A stretch of 64,000 bases of DNA from Synaphobranchus kaupii (Eukaryota > Chordata > Actinopteri > Anguilliformes > Synaphobranchidae): assembly GCA_029718625.1 (NCBI GenBank), contig JAINUF010000027.1, positions 2,588,676 to 2,652,675 on the forward strand. Direction: 5' to 3'. The position numbers were made by a program, and so were the translations under genes. The notes below the pieces were generated by a model that worked only from the letters and a program-made list of their open reading frames with translations, ran no database searches and was not told the DNA's origin. Below are positions 11,601-23,876 of the stretch, piece by piece (positions within the stretch are counted from its first letter, which is position 1; every line of letters begins with the position of its first letter).

Positions 11601-13200
11601 TTCCTTTTGTAAATTTTAAATAGATTTTTATTCAAAATAAAAGCACTAAAATTTCAATAGCTTCTGTGACATATGATGAAGACGCATGCCTCAAACCAAT
11701 TTTAGTGTTGTCAAAGTCATTATAGCTCAAATATACAGTTGATTAATTTTTAAAATTTCCGTTTGTAAATTTTAAATGAATTTTTCTTCAAATTTAAAAT
11801 GCAAACATTTCAATAGCTTCTGTGACATGTGACTAAGATGCCTCAAACCAACTGTAATATTGTGAGATACATTCTCCAATTTACAAGCAATGCTTTTTCG
11901 AATTTTCCTTTTGTAAATTTAAAATAGATTTTTATTCAAAATAAAAGCACTAAAATTTCAATAGCTTCTGTGATATATGATGAAGACGCATGCCTCAAAC
12001 CAATTTTAGTGTTGTCAAAGACGTTATAGCTCAAATATACAGTTGATTAATTTTAAAATTTTCCATTTGTAAATTTTGAATGAATTTTTCTTCAAATTTA
12101 AAATGCAAACATTTCAATAGCTTCTGTGACATGTGACTAAGATCCCTCAAACCAACTGTAATGTTGTCAGATACATTCTCCAATTTACAAGCAATGCTTT
12201 TTCCAATTTTCCTTTTGTAAATTTTAAATAGATTTTTATTCAAAATAAAAGCACTAAAATTTCAATAGCTTCTGTGACATATGATGAAGAAGCATGCCTC
12301 AAACCAATTTCAGTGTTGTCAAAGACATTATAGCTCAAATATACAGTTGATAAATTTTTTAATTTTCCATTTGTAAATTTTGAATGAATTTTTCTTCAAA
12401 TTTAAAATGCAAACCTTTCAATAGCTTCTGTGACATGTGACTAAGATGCCTCAAACCAACTGTAATGTTGTCAGATACATTCTCCAATTTACAAGCAATG
12501 CTTTTTCCAATTTTCCTTTTGTAAATTTTAAATAGATTTTTATTCAAAATAAAAGCACTAAAATTTCAATAGCTTCTGTGACATATGATGAAGACGCATG
12601 CCTCAAACCAATTTTAGTGTTGTCAAAGATGTTATAGCTCAAATACACAGTTGATTAATTTTTAAATTTTCCATTTGTAAATTTTGAATGAATTTTTCTT
12701 CAAATTTAAAATGCAAACATTTCAATAGCTTCTGTGACATGTGACTAAGATGCCTCAAACCAACTGTAATGTTGTCAGATGCATTCTCCAATTTACAAGC
12801 AATGCTTTTTCCAATTTTCCTTTTGTAAATTTTAAATAGATTTTTATTCAAAATAAAAGCACTAAAATTTCAATAGCTTCTGTGATATATGATGAAGACG
12901 CATGCCTCAAACCAATTTTAGTGTTGTCAAAGACGTTATAGCTCAAATATACAGTTGATTAATTTTAAAATTTTCCATTTGTAAATTTTGAATGAATTTT
13001 TCTTCAAATTTAAAATGCAAACATTTCAATAGCTTCTGTGACATGTGACTAAGATCCCTCAAACCAACTGTAATGTTGTCAGATACATTCTCCAATTTAC
13101 AAGCAATGCTTTTTCAAATTTTCCTTTTGTAAATTTTAAATAGATTTTTATTCAAAATAAAAGCACTAAAATTTCAATAGCTTCTGTGACATATGATGAA
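8662..13200 (+). repeat. Higher-order unit 5: marker + 13 dimers
   Basis: This is the longest run between markers: p, then k-s-m-g, z'-s-m-g, z'-s-m, and z. The run is three rounds of a four-dimer sub-repeat, the last lacking its g dimer. The marker has CTATGTTTTTTGC in C and TTCGAAATT in E, both shared only with unit 9. Confidence 0.92.
9554..12896 (+). repeat. 1216-bp four-dimer sub-repeat, about 2.75 copies
   Basis: The rounds are 9554-10769, 10770-11984 and 11985-12896. Each goes k or z', then s, m and g; the third lacks g. Rounds two and three open after GTGATATATGATG, so the NdeI site is lost at each joint. Confidence 0.88.
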
Positions 13201-15916
13201 GACGCACGCCTCAAACCAATTTTAGTGTTGTCAAAGACATTATAGCTCAAATATACAGTTGATTAATTTTTAAATTTTCCATTTGTAAATTTTGAATGAA
13301 TTTTTCTTCAAATTTAAAATGCAAACATTTCAATAGCTTCTGTGACATGTGACTAAGATGCCTCAAACCAAATAATTTTGTCAGATACATTACTTCTCCA
13401 ATTTACAAGCTATGCTTTTTGCAATTTTCCTTTTGTATATTTTAGAGGATTTATTCTTCGAAATAAACACAATAAAATGTTAATAGTTTCTGTAACATGT
13501 GAACAAGACACCTCAAACCAAGTTGCCTGTTGTCAGAGACAGGATACCTCAAATCTACAACTGATTATTTTTCAAATTTTGCCTTTGTATATTTTAAAGG
13601 AATTTTTCTTCAAAATAAATACACTAAAATGTCAATAGTTTCTGTGTCATGTGACCAAGATACCTCACAGCAAATTGACTGTTGTCAGAGAGAGTATAGC
13701 TCAAATTTCCCTATTATGAATATATATTTTTTATTTTTCTTCAAAATTAAAGCACTAAAATTTCAATAGCTTCTGTGACATATGATGAAGACGCATGCCT
13801 CAAACCAATTTCAGTGTTGTCAAAGACATTATAGCTCAAATATACAGTTGATTAATTTTTAAATTTTCCATTTGTAAATTTTGAATGAATTTTTCTTCAA
13901 ATTTAAAATGCAACATTTCAATAGCTTCTGTGACATGTGACTAAGATGCCTCAAACCAACTGTAATGTTGTCAGATGCATTCTCCAATTTACAAGCAATG
14001 CTTTTTCCAATTTTCCTTTTGTAAATTTTAAATAGATTTTTATTCAAAATAAAAGCACTAAAATTTCAATAGCTTCTGTGACATATGATGAAGACACATG
14101 CCTCAAACCAATTTTAGTGTTGTCAAAGTCATTATAGCTCAAATATACAGTTGATTAATTTTTAAATTTTCCATTTGTAAATTTTGAATGAATTTTTTTT
14201 CAAATTTAAAATGCAAACATTTCAATAGTTTCTGTGACATGTGACTAAGATGCCTCAAACCAACTGTAATGTTGTCAGATACATTCTCCAATTTACAAGC
14301 AATGCTTTTTCCAATTTTCCTTTTGTAAATTTTAAATAGATTTTTATTCAAAATAAAAGCACTAAAATTTCAATAGCTTCTGTGACATATGATAAAGACG
14401 CATGCCTCAAACCAATTTCAGTGTTGTCAAAGACATTATAGCTCAAATATACAGTTGATAAATTTTTTAATTTTCCATTTGTAAATTTTGAATGAATTTT
14501 TCTTCAAATTTAAAATGCAAACCTTTCAATAGCTTCTGTGACATGTGACTAAGATGCCTCAAACCAACTGTAATGTTGTCAGATACATTCTCCAATTTAC
14601 AAGCAATGCTTTTTCCAATTTTCCTTTTGTAAATTTTAAATAGATTTTTATTCAAAATAAAAGCACTAAAATGTCAATAGCTTCTGTGACATATGATGAA
14701 GACGCATGCCTCAAACCAATTTTAGTGTTGTCAAAGATGTTATAGCTCAAATACACAGTTGATTAATTTTTAAATTTTCCATTTGTAAATTTTGAATGAA
14801 TTTTTCTTCAAATTTAAAATGCAAACATTTCAATAGCTTCTGTGACATGTGACTAAGATGCCTCAAACCAACTGTAATGTTGTCAGATACATTCTCCAAT
14901 TTAGAAGCAATGCTTTTTCCAATTTTCCTTTTGTAAATTTTAAATAGATTTTTATTCAAAATAAAAGCACTAAAATTTCAATAGCTTCTGTGAAATATGA
15001 TGAAGACGCATGCCTCAAACCAATTTCAGTGTTGTCAAAGACATTATAGCTCAAATATACAGTTGATTAATTTTTTAATTTTCCATTTGTAAATTTTGAA
15101 TGAATTTTTTTTCAAATTTAAAATGCAAACATTTCAATAGTTTCTGTGACATGTGACTAAGATGCCTCAAACCAACTGTAATGTTGTCAGATACATTCTC
15201 CAATTTACAAGCAATGCTTTTTCCAATTTTCCTTTTGTAAATTTTAAATAGATTTTTATTCAAAATAAAAGCACTAAAATTTCAATAGCTTCTGTGACAT
15301 ATGATAAAGACGCATGCCTCAAACCAATTTCAGTGTTGTCAAAGACATTATAGCTCAAATATACAGTTGATAAATTTTTTAATTTTCCATTTGTAAATTT
15401 TGAATGAATTTTTCTTCAAATTTAAAATGCAAACCTTTCAATAGCTTCTGTGACATGTGACTTAGATGCCTCAAACCAACTGTAATGTTGTCAGATACAT
15501 TCTCCAATTTACAAGCAATGCTTTTTCCAATTTTCCTTTTGTAAATTTTAAATAGATTTTTATTCAAAATAAAAGCACTAAAATTTCAATAGCTTCTGTG
15601 ATATATGATGAAGACGCATGCCTCAAACCAATTTTAGTGTTGTCAAAGACGTTATAGCTCAAATATACAGTTGATTAATTTTAAAATTTTCCATTTGTAA
15701 ATTTTGAATGAATTTTTCTTCAAATTTAAAATGCAAACATTTCAATAGCTTCTGTGACATGTGACTAAGATCCCTCAAACCAACTGTAATGTTGTCAGAT
15801 ACATTCTCCAATTTACAAGCAATGCTTTTTCAAATTTTCCTTTTGTAAATTTTAAATAGATTTTTATTCAAAATAAAAGCACTAAAATTTCAATAGCTTC
15901 TGTGACATATGATGAA
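13201..15916 (+). repeat. Higher-order unit 6: marker + p-t-s-k-s-s-z
   Basis: The E monomer has CCCTATTATG. The p dimer carries an s-type head (TCAGTG, GACATT). The k dimer has TTTAGAAGC. The dimer at 15005-15308 has an s-type head joined to a t-type eight-T run, so it is a recombinant. The last B is GATCCCTC. It is closely related to units 10 and 11. Confidence 0.9.
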
Positions 15917-17418
15917 GACGCACGCCTCAAACCAATTTTAGTGTTGTCAAAGACATTATAGCTCAAATATACAGTTGATTAATTTTTAAATTTTCCATTT
16001 GTAAATTTTGAATGAATTTTTCTTCAAATTTAAAATACAAACATTTCAATAGCTTCTGTGACATGTGACTAAGATGCCTCAAACCAAATAATTTTGTCAG
16101 ATACATTACTTCTCCAATTTGCAAGCTATGCTTTTTGCAATTTTCCTTTTGTATATTTTAGAGGATTTATTCTTCGAAATAAACACAATAAAATGTTAAT
16201 AGTTTCTGTAACATGTGAACAAGACACCTCAAACCAAGTTGCCTGTTGTCAGAGACAGGATACCTCAAATCTACAACTGATTATTTTTCAAATTTTGCCT
16301 TTGTATATTTTAAAGGAATTTTTCTTCAAAATAAAAGCACTAAAATTTCAATAGCTTCTGTGACATATGACCAAGATACCTCACAGCAAATTGACTGTTG
16401 TCAGAGAGAGTATAGCTCAAATTTCCCTCTTATGAATATATATTTTTTATTTTTCTTCAAAATTAAACTACTAAAATTTCAATAGCTTCTGTGACATATG
16501 ATGAAGACGCACGACTCAAAATAATTTTAGTGTTGTCAAAGACGTTATAGCTCAAATATACAGTTGATTAATTTTTAAATTTTCCATTTGTAAATTTTGA
16601 ATGAATTTTTCTTCAAATTTAAAATGCAAACATTTCAATAGCTTCTGTGACATGTGACTAAGATGCCTCAAACCAACTGTAATGTTGTCAGATACATTCT
16701 CCAATTTACAAGCAATGCTTTTTCCAATTTTCCTTTTGTAAATTTTAAATAGATTTTTATTCAAAATAAAAGCACTAAAATTTCAATAGCTTCTGTGACA
16801 TATGATGAAGACGCACGACTCAAAATAATTTTAGTGTTGTCAAAGACGTTATAGCTCAAATATACAGTTGATTAATTTTTAAATTTTCCATTTGTAAATT
16901 TTGAATGAATTTTTCTTCAAATTTAAAATGCAAACATTTCAATAGCTTCTGTGACATGTGACTAAGATGCCGCAAACCAACTGTAATGTTGTCAGATGCA
17001 TTCTGCAATTTAAAGCAATGCTTTTTCCAATTTTCCTTTTGTAAATTTTAAATAGATTTTTATTCAAAATAAAAGCACTAAAATTTCAATAGCTTCTGTG
17101 ACATATGATGAAGACGCTTATACCTCAAACCAATTTTAGTGTTGTCAAAGACGTTATAGCTCAAATATACAATTGATTCATTTTTAAATTTTCCATTTGT
17201 AAATTTTGAATTAATTTTTCTTCAAATTTAAAATGCAAACATTTCAATAGCTTCTGTGACATGTGACTAAGATCCCTCAAACCAACTGTAATGTTGTCAG
17301 ATACATTCTCCAATTTACAAGCAATGCTTTTTCAAATTTTCCTTTTGTAAATTTTAAATAGATTTTTATTCAAAATAAAAGCACTAAAATTTCAATAGCT
17401 TCTGTGACATATGATGAA
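15917..17418 (+). repeat. Higher-order unit 7: converted marker + n-n-y
   Basis: The marker at 15917-16505 has AAATACAAAC in A, AATTTGCAAGC in C, a replaced 3' end of D and AAACTACTAAA in E. The second n dimer has GATGCCGC, ATTCTGCAATTTAAAGC and is one base short. Units 12 and 19 share this marker. Confidence 0.92.
16336..16367 (+). other. Gene-conversion-like patch in monomer D (unit 7 marker)
   Basis: The D tail normally reads TACACTAAAATG, AATAGTTTCTGTGTCATGTGA. Here it reads AGCACTAAAATT, AATAGCTTCTGTGACATATGA, which is the B/E tail. The D-E boundary CCAAGATACC resumes directly after. Five or more diagnostic changes in about 32 bp, with D sequence on both sides, fit a short conversion tract. 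It creates an extra NdeI site. Confidence 0.8.
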
Positions 17419-20248
17419 GACGCACGCCTCAAACCAATTTTAGTGTTGTCAAAGACATTATAGCTCAAATATACAGTTGATTAATTTTTAAATTTTCCAT
17501 TTGTAAATTTTGAATGAATTTTTCTTCAAATTTAAAATGCAAACATTTCAATAGCTTCTGTGACATGTGACTAAGATGCCTCAAACCAAATAATTTTGTC
17601 AGATACATTACTTCTCCAATTTACAAGCTATGCTTTTTGCAATTTTCCTTTTGTATATTTTAGAGGATTTATTCTTCGAAATAAACACAATAAAATGTTA
17701 ATAGTTTCTGTAACATGTGAACAAGACACCTCAAACCAAGTTGCCTGTTGTCAGAGACAGGATACCTCAAATCTACAACTGATTATTTTTCAAATTTTGC
17801 CTTTGTATATTTTAAAGGAATTTTTCTTCAAAATAAATACACTAAAATGTCAATAGTTTCTGTGTCATGTGACCAAGATACCTCACAGCAAATTGACTGT
17901 TGTCAGAGAGAGTATAGCTCAAATTTCCCTCTTATGAATATATATTTTTTATTTTTCTTCAAAATTAAAGCACTAAAATTTCAATAGCTTCTGTGACATA
18001 TGATGAAGACGCATGCCTCAAACCAATTTTAGTGTTGTCAAAGATGTTATAGCTCAAATACACAGTTGATTAATTTTTAAATTTTCCATTTGTAAATTTT
18101 GAATGAATTTTTCTTCAAATTTAAAATGCAAACATTTCAATAGCTTCTGTGACATGTGACTAAGATGCCTCAAACCAACTGTAATGTTGTCAGATACATT
18201 CTCCAATTTACAAGCAATGCTTTTTCCAATTTTCCTTTTGTAAATTTTAAATAGATTTTTATTCAAAATAAAAGCACTAAAATTTCAATAGCTTCTGTGA
18301 CATATGATGAAGACGCACGACTCAAAATAATTTTAGTGTTGTCAAAGACGTTATAGCTCAAATATACAGTTGATTAATTTTTAAATTTTCCATTTGTAAA
18401 TTTTGAATGAATTTTTTTTCAAATTTAAAATGCAAACATTTCAATAGTTTCTGTGACATGTGACTAAGATGCCTCAAACCAACTGTAATGTTGTCAGATA
18501 CATTCTCCAATTTACAAGCAATGCTTTTTCCAATTTTCCTTTTGTAAATTTTAAATAGATTTTTATTCAAAATAAAAGCACTAAAATTTCAATAGCTTCT
18601 GTGACATATGATGAAGACGCATGCCTCAAACCAATTTCAGTGTTGTCAAAGACATTATAGCTCAAATATACAGTTGATAATTTTTTTAATTTTCCATTTG
18701 TAAATTTTGAATGAATTTTTCTTCAAATTTAAAATGCAAACCTTTCAATAGCTTCTGTGACATGTGACTAAGATGCCTCAAACCAACTGTAATGTTGTCA
18801 GATACATTCTCCAATTTACAAGCAATGCTTTTTCCAATTTTCCTTTTGTAAATTTTAAATAGATTTTTATTCAAAATAAAAGCACTAAAATTTCAATAGC
18901 TTCTGTGACATATGATGAAGACGCATGCCTCAAACCAATTTTAGTCTTGTCAAAGATGTTATAGCTCAAATACACAGTTGATTAATTTTTACATTTTCCA
19001 TTTGTAAATTTTGAATGAATTTTTTTTCAAATTTAAAATGCAAACATTTCAATAGTTTCTGTGACATGTGACTAAGATGCCTCAAACCAACTGTAATGTT
19101 GTCAGATACATTCTCCAATTTACAAGCAATGCTTTTTCCAATTTTCCTTTTGTAAATTTTAAATAGATTTTTATTCAAAATAAAAGCACTAAAATTTCAA
19201 TAGCTTCTGTGACATATGATGAAGACGCATGCCTCAAACCAATTTCAGTGTTGTCAAAGACATTATAGCTCAAATATACAGTTGATAAATTTTTTAATTT
19301 TCCATTTGTAAATTTTGAATGAATTTTTCTTCAAATTTAAAATGCAAACCTTTCAATAGCTTCTGTGACATGTGACTAAGATGCCTCAAACCAACTGTAA
19401 TGTTGTCAGATACATTCTCCAATTTACAAGCAATGCTTTTTCCAATTTTCCTTTTGTAAATTTTAAATAGATTTTTATTCAAAATAAAAGCACTAAAATT
19501 TCAATAGCTTCTGTGACATATGATGAAGACGCATGCCTCAAACCAATTTTAGTGTTGTCAAAGATGTTATAGCTCAAATACACAGTTGATTAATTTTTTA
19601 ATTTTCCATTTGTAAATTTTGAATGAATTTTTCTTCAAATTTAAAATGCAAACATTTCAATAGCTTCTGTGACATGTGACTAAGATGCCTCAAACCAACT
19701 GTAATGTTGTCAGATGCATTCTCCAATTTACAAGCAATGCTTTTTCCAATTTTCCTTTTGTAAATTTTAAATAGATTTTTATTCAAAATAAAAGCACTAA
19801 AATTTCAATAGATTCTGTGACATATGATGAAGACGCATGCCTCAAACCAATTTTAGTGTTGTCAAAGTCATTATAGCTCAAATATACAACTGGTTTGAGG
19901 CATCTTAGTCACATGTCACAGAAGCTATTGAAATGTTTGCATTTTAAATTTGAAGAAAAATTCATTTAAAATTTACAAACGGAAATTTTAAAAATTAATC
20001 AACTGATTAATTTTTAAAATTTCCGTTTGTAAATTTTAAATGAATTTTTCTTCAAATTTAAAATGCAAACATTTCAATAGCTTCTGTGACATGTGACTAA
20101 GATGCCTCAAACCAACTGTAATATTGTGAGATACATTCTCCAATTTACAAGCAATGCTTTTTCGAATTTTCCTTTTGTAAATTTTAAATAGATTTTTATT
20201 CAAAATAAAAGCACTAAAATTTCAATAGCTTCTGGGACATATGATGAA
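17419..20248 (+). repeat. Higher-order unit 8: marker + k-n-s-q-s-m-i
   Basis: The first dimer after the marker is k rather than the usual p. The n dimer carries a t-type tail (eight-T run, ATAGTTTC). The last dimer holds palindrome 3 and ends with the ATTGTGAG / CTTCTGGGAC version of B. Confidence 0.91.
19891..20114. repeat. Fold-back palindrome 3, no mismatch seen
   Basis: It is centred at 20002-20003. The right arm has GATGCC, so I find no mismatch between the arms. It is followed by the ATTGTGAG version of B. The non-inverted equivalent can be seen at 8358-8661. Confidence 0.95.
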
Positions 20249-23200
20249 GACGCACGCCTCAAACCAATTTTAGTGTTGTCAAAGACATTATAGCTCAAAT
20301 ATACAGTTGATTAATTTTTAAATTTTCCATTTGTAAATTTTGAATGAATTTTTCTTCAAATTTAAAATGCAAACATTTCAATAGCTTCTGTGACATGTGA
20401 CTAAGATGCCTCAAACCAAATAATTTTGTCAGATACATTACTTCTCCAATTTACAAGCTATGTTTTTTGCAATTTTCCTTTTGTATATTTTAGAGGATTT
20501 ATTCTTCGAAATAAACACAATAAAATGTTAATAGTTTCTGTAACATGTGAACAAGACACCTCAAACCAAGTTGCCTGTTGTCAGAGACAGGATACCTCAA
20601 ATCTACAACTGATTATTTTTCAAATTTTGCCTTTGTATATTTTAAAGGAATTTTTCTTCAAAATAAATACACTAAAATGTCAATAGTTTCTGTGTCATGT
20701 GACCAAGATACCTCACAGCAAATTGACTGTTGTCAGAGAGAGTATAGCTCAAATTTCCCTCTTATGAATATATATTTTTTATTTTTCTTCGAAATTAAAG
20801 CACTAAAATTTCAATAGCTTCTGTGACATATGATGAAGACGCATGCCTCAAACCAATTTTAGTGTTGTCAAAGATGTTATAGCTCAAATACACAGTTGAT
20901 TAATTTTTAAATTTTCCATTTGTAAATTTTGAATGAATTTTTCTTCAAATTTAAAATGCAACATTTCAATAGCTTCTGTGACATGTGACTAAGATGCCTC
21001 AAACCAACTGTAATGTTGTCAGATGCATTCTCCAATTTACAAGCAATGCTTTTTCCAATTTTCCTTTTGTAAATTTTAAATAGATTTTTATTCAAAATAA
21101 AAGCACTAAAATTTCAATAGCTTCTGTGACATATGATGAAGACGCATGCCTCAAACCAATTTTAGTGTTGTCAAAGATGTTATAGCTCAAATACACAGTT
21201 GATTAATTTTTAAATTTTCCATTTGTAAATTTTGAATGAATTTTTCTTCAAATTTAAAATGCAAACATTTCAATAGCTTCTGTGACATGTGACTAAGATG
21301 CCTCAAACCAACTGTAATGTTGTCAGATACATTCTCCAATTTACAAGCAATGCTTTTTCCAATTTTCCTTTTGTAAATTTTAAATAAATTTTTATTCAAA
21401 ATAAAAGCACTAAAATTTCAATAGCTTCTGTGACATATGATGAAGACGCATGCCTCAAACCAATTTCAGTGTTGTCAAAGACATTATAGCTCAAATATAC
21501 AGTTGATAAATTTTTTAATTTTCCATTTGTAAATTTTGAATGAATTTTTCTTCAAATTTAAAATGCAAACCTTTCAATAGCTTCTGTGACATGTGACTAA
21601 GATGCCTCAAACCAACTGTAATGTTGTCAGATACATTCTCCAATTTACAAGCAATGCTTTTTCCAATTTTCCTTTTGTAAATTTTAAATAGATTTTTATT
21701 CAAAATAAAAGCACTAAAATTTCAATAGCTTCTGTGACATATGATAAAGACGCATGCCTCAAACCAATTTTAGTGTTGTCAAAGATGTTATAGCTCAAAT
21801 ACACAGTTGATTAATTTTTAAATTTTCCATTTGTAAATTTTGAATGAATTTTTCTTCAAATTTAAAATGCAAACATTTCAATAGCTTCTGTGACATGTGA
21901 CTAAGATGCCTCAAACCAACTGTAATGTTGTCAGATGCATTCTCCAATTTACAAGCAATGCTTTTTCCAATTTTCCTTTTGTAAATTTTAAATAGATTTT
22001 TATTCAAAATAAAAGCACTAAAATTTCAATAGCTTCTGTGACATATGATGAAGACGCATGCCTCAAACCAATTTTAGTGTTGTCAAAGTCATTATAGCTC
22101 AAATATACAGTTGATTAATTTTTAAAATTTCCGTTTGTAAATTTTAAATGAATTTTTCTTCAAATTTAAAATGCAAACATTTCAATAGCTTCTGTGACAT
22201 GTGACTAAGATGCCTCAAACCAACTGTAATATTGTGAGATACATTCTCCAATTTACAAGCAATGCTTTTTCGAATTTTCCTTTTGTAAATTTAAAATAGA
22301 TTTTTATTCAAAATAAAAGCACTAAAATTTCAATAGCTTCTGTGATATATGATGAAGACGCATGCCTCAAACCAATTTTAGTGTTGTCAAAGACGTTATA
22401 GCTCAAATATACAGTTGATTAATTTTAAAATTTTCCATTTGTAAATTTTGAATGAATTTTTCTTCAAATTTAAAATGCAAACATTTCAATAGCTTCTGTG
22501 ACATGTGACTAAGATGCCTCAAACCAACTGTAATGTTGTCAGATACATTCTCCAATTTACAAGCAATGCTTTTTCCAATTTTCCTTTTGTAAATTTTAAA
22601 TAAATTTTTATTCAAAATAAAAGCACTAAAATTTCAATAGCTTCTGTGACATATGATGAAGACGCATGCCTCAAACCAATTTCAGTGTTGTCAAAGACAT
22701 TATAGCTCAAATATACAGTTGATAAATTTTTTAATTTTCCATTTGTAAATTTTGAATGAATTTTTCTTCAAATTTAAAATGCAAACCTTTCAATAGCTTC
22801 TGTGACATGTGACTAAGATGCCTCAAACCAACTGTAATGTTGTCAGATACATTCTCCAATTTACAAGCAATGCTTTTTCCAATTTTCCTTTTGTAAATTT
22901 TAAATAGATTTTTATTCAAAATAAAAGCACTAAAATTTCAATAGCTTCTGTGACATATGATGAAGACGCATGCCTCAAACCAATTTTAGTGTTGTCAAAG
23001 ATGTTATAGCTCAAATACACAGTTGATTAATTTTTAAATTTTCCATTTGTAAATTTTGAATGAATTTTTCTTCAAATTTAAAATGCAAACATTTCAATAG
23101 CTTCTGTGACATGTGACTAAGATGCCTCAAACCAACTGTAATGTTGTCAGATGCATTCTCCAATTTACAAGCAATGCTTTTTCCAATTTTCCTTTTGTAA

Positions 23201-23876
23201 ATTTTAAATAGATTTTTATTCAAAATAAAAGCACTAAAATTTCAATAGCTTCTGTGACATATGATGAAGACGCATGCCTCAAACCAATTTTAGTGTTGTC
23301 AAAGTCATTATAGCTCAAATATACAGTTGATTAATTTTTAAAATTTCCGTTTGTAAATTTTAAATGAATTTTTCTTCAAATTTAAAATGCAAACATTTCA
23401 ATAGCTTCTGTGACATGTGACTAAGATGCCTCAAACCAACTGTAATATTGTGAGATACATTCTCCAATTTACAAGCAATGCTTTTTCGAATTTTCCTTTT
23501 GTAAATTTAAAATAGATTTTTATTCAAAATAAAAGCACTAAAATTTCAATAGCTTCTGTGATATATGATGAAGACGCATGCCTCAAACCAATTTTAGTGT
23601 TGTCAAAGACGTTATAGCTCAAATATACAGTTGATTAATTTTAAAATTTTCCATTTGTAAATTTTGAATGAATTTTTCTTCAAATTTAAAATGCAAACAT
23701 TTCAATAGCTTCTGTGACATGTGACTAAGATCCCTCAAACCAACTGTAATGTTGTCAGATACATTCTCCAATTTACAAGCAATGCTTTTTCAAATTTTCC
23801 TTTTGTAAATTTTAAATAGATTTTTATTCAAAATAAAAGCACTAAAATTTCAATAGCTTCTGTGACATATGATGAA
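20249..23876 (+). repeat. Higher-order unit 9: marker + p-k-s-m-g-z'-s-m-g-z
   Basis: The marker shares CTATGTTTTTTGC and TTCGAAATT with unit 5. Two rounds of the four-dimer sub-repeat follow, against nearly three in unit 5. Units 5 and 9 are therefore the same higher-order unit differing in sub-repeat number. Confidence 0.91.
21141..23572 (+). repeat. 1216-bp four-dimer sub-repeat, two copies
   Basis: The rounds are 21141-22356 and 22357-23572, with the same dimer order as at 9.6-12.9 kb. The differing copy number shows expansion or contraction at the dimer register without moving the markers. Confidence 0.88.

Noticed and set aside
19891..20114. Palindromes as cloning or fold-back sequencing artefacts
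   Set aside because: Five copies with apparently identical junctions lie in three sequence contexts, and two pairs sit inside larger duplicated units. Random artefacts would not share junctions. Raw reads would still be needed to be certain.
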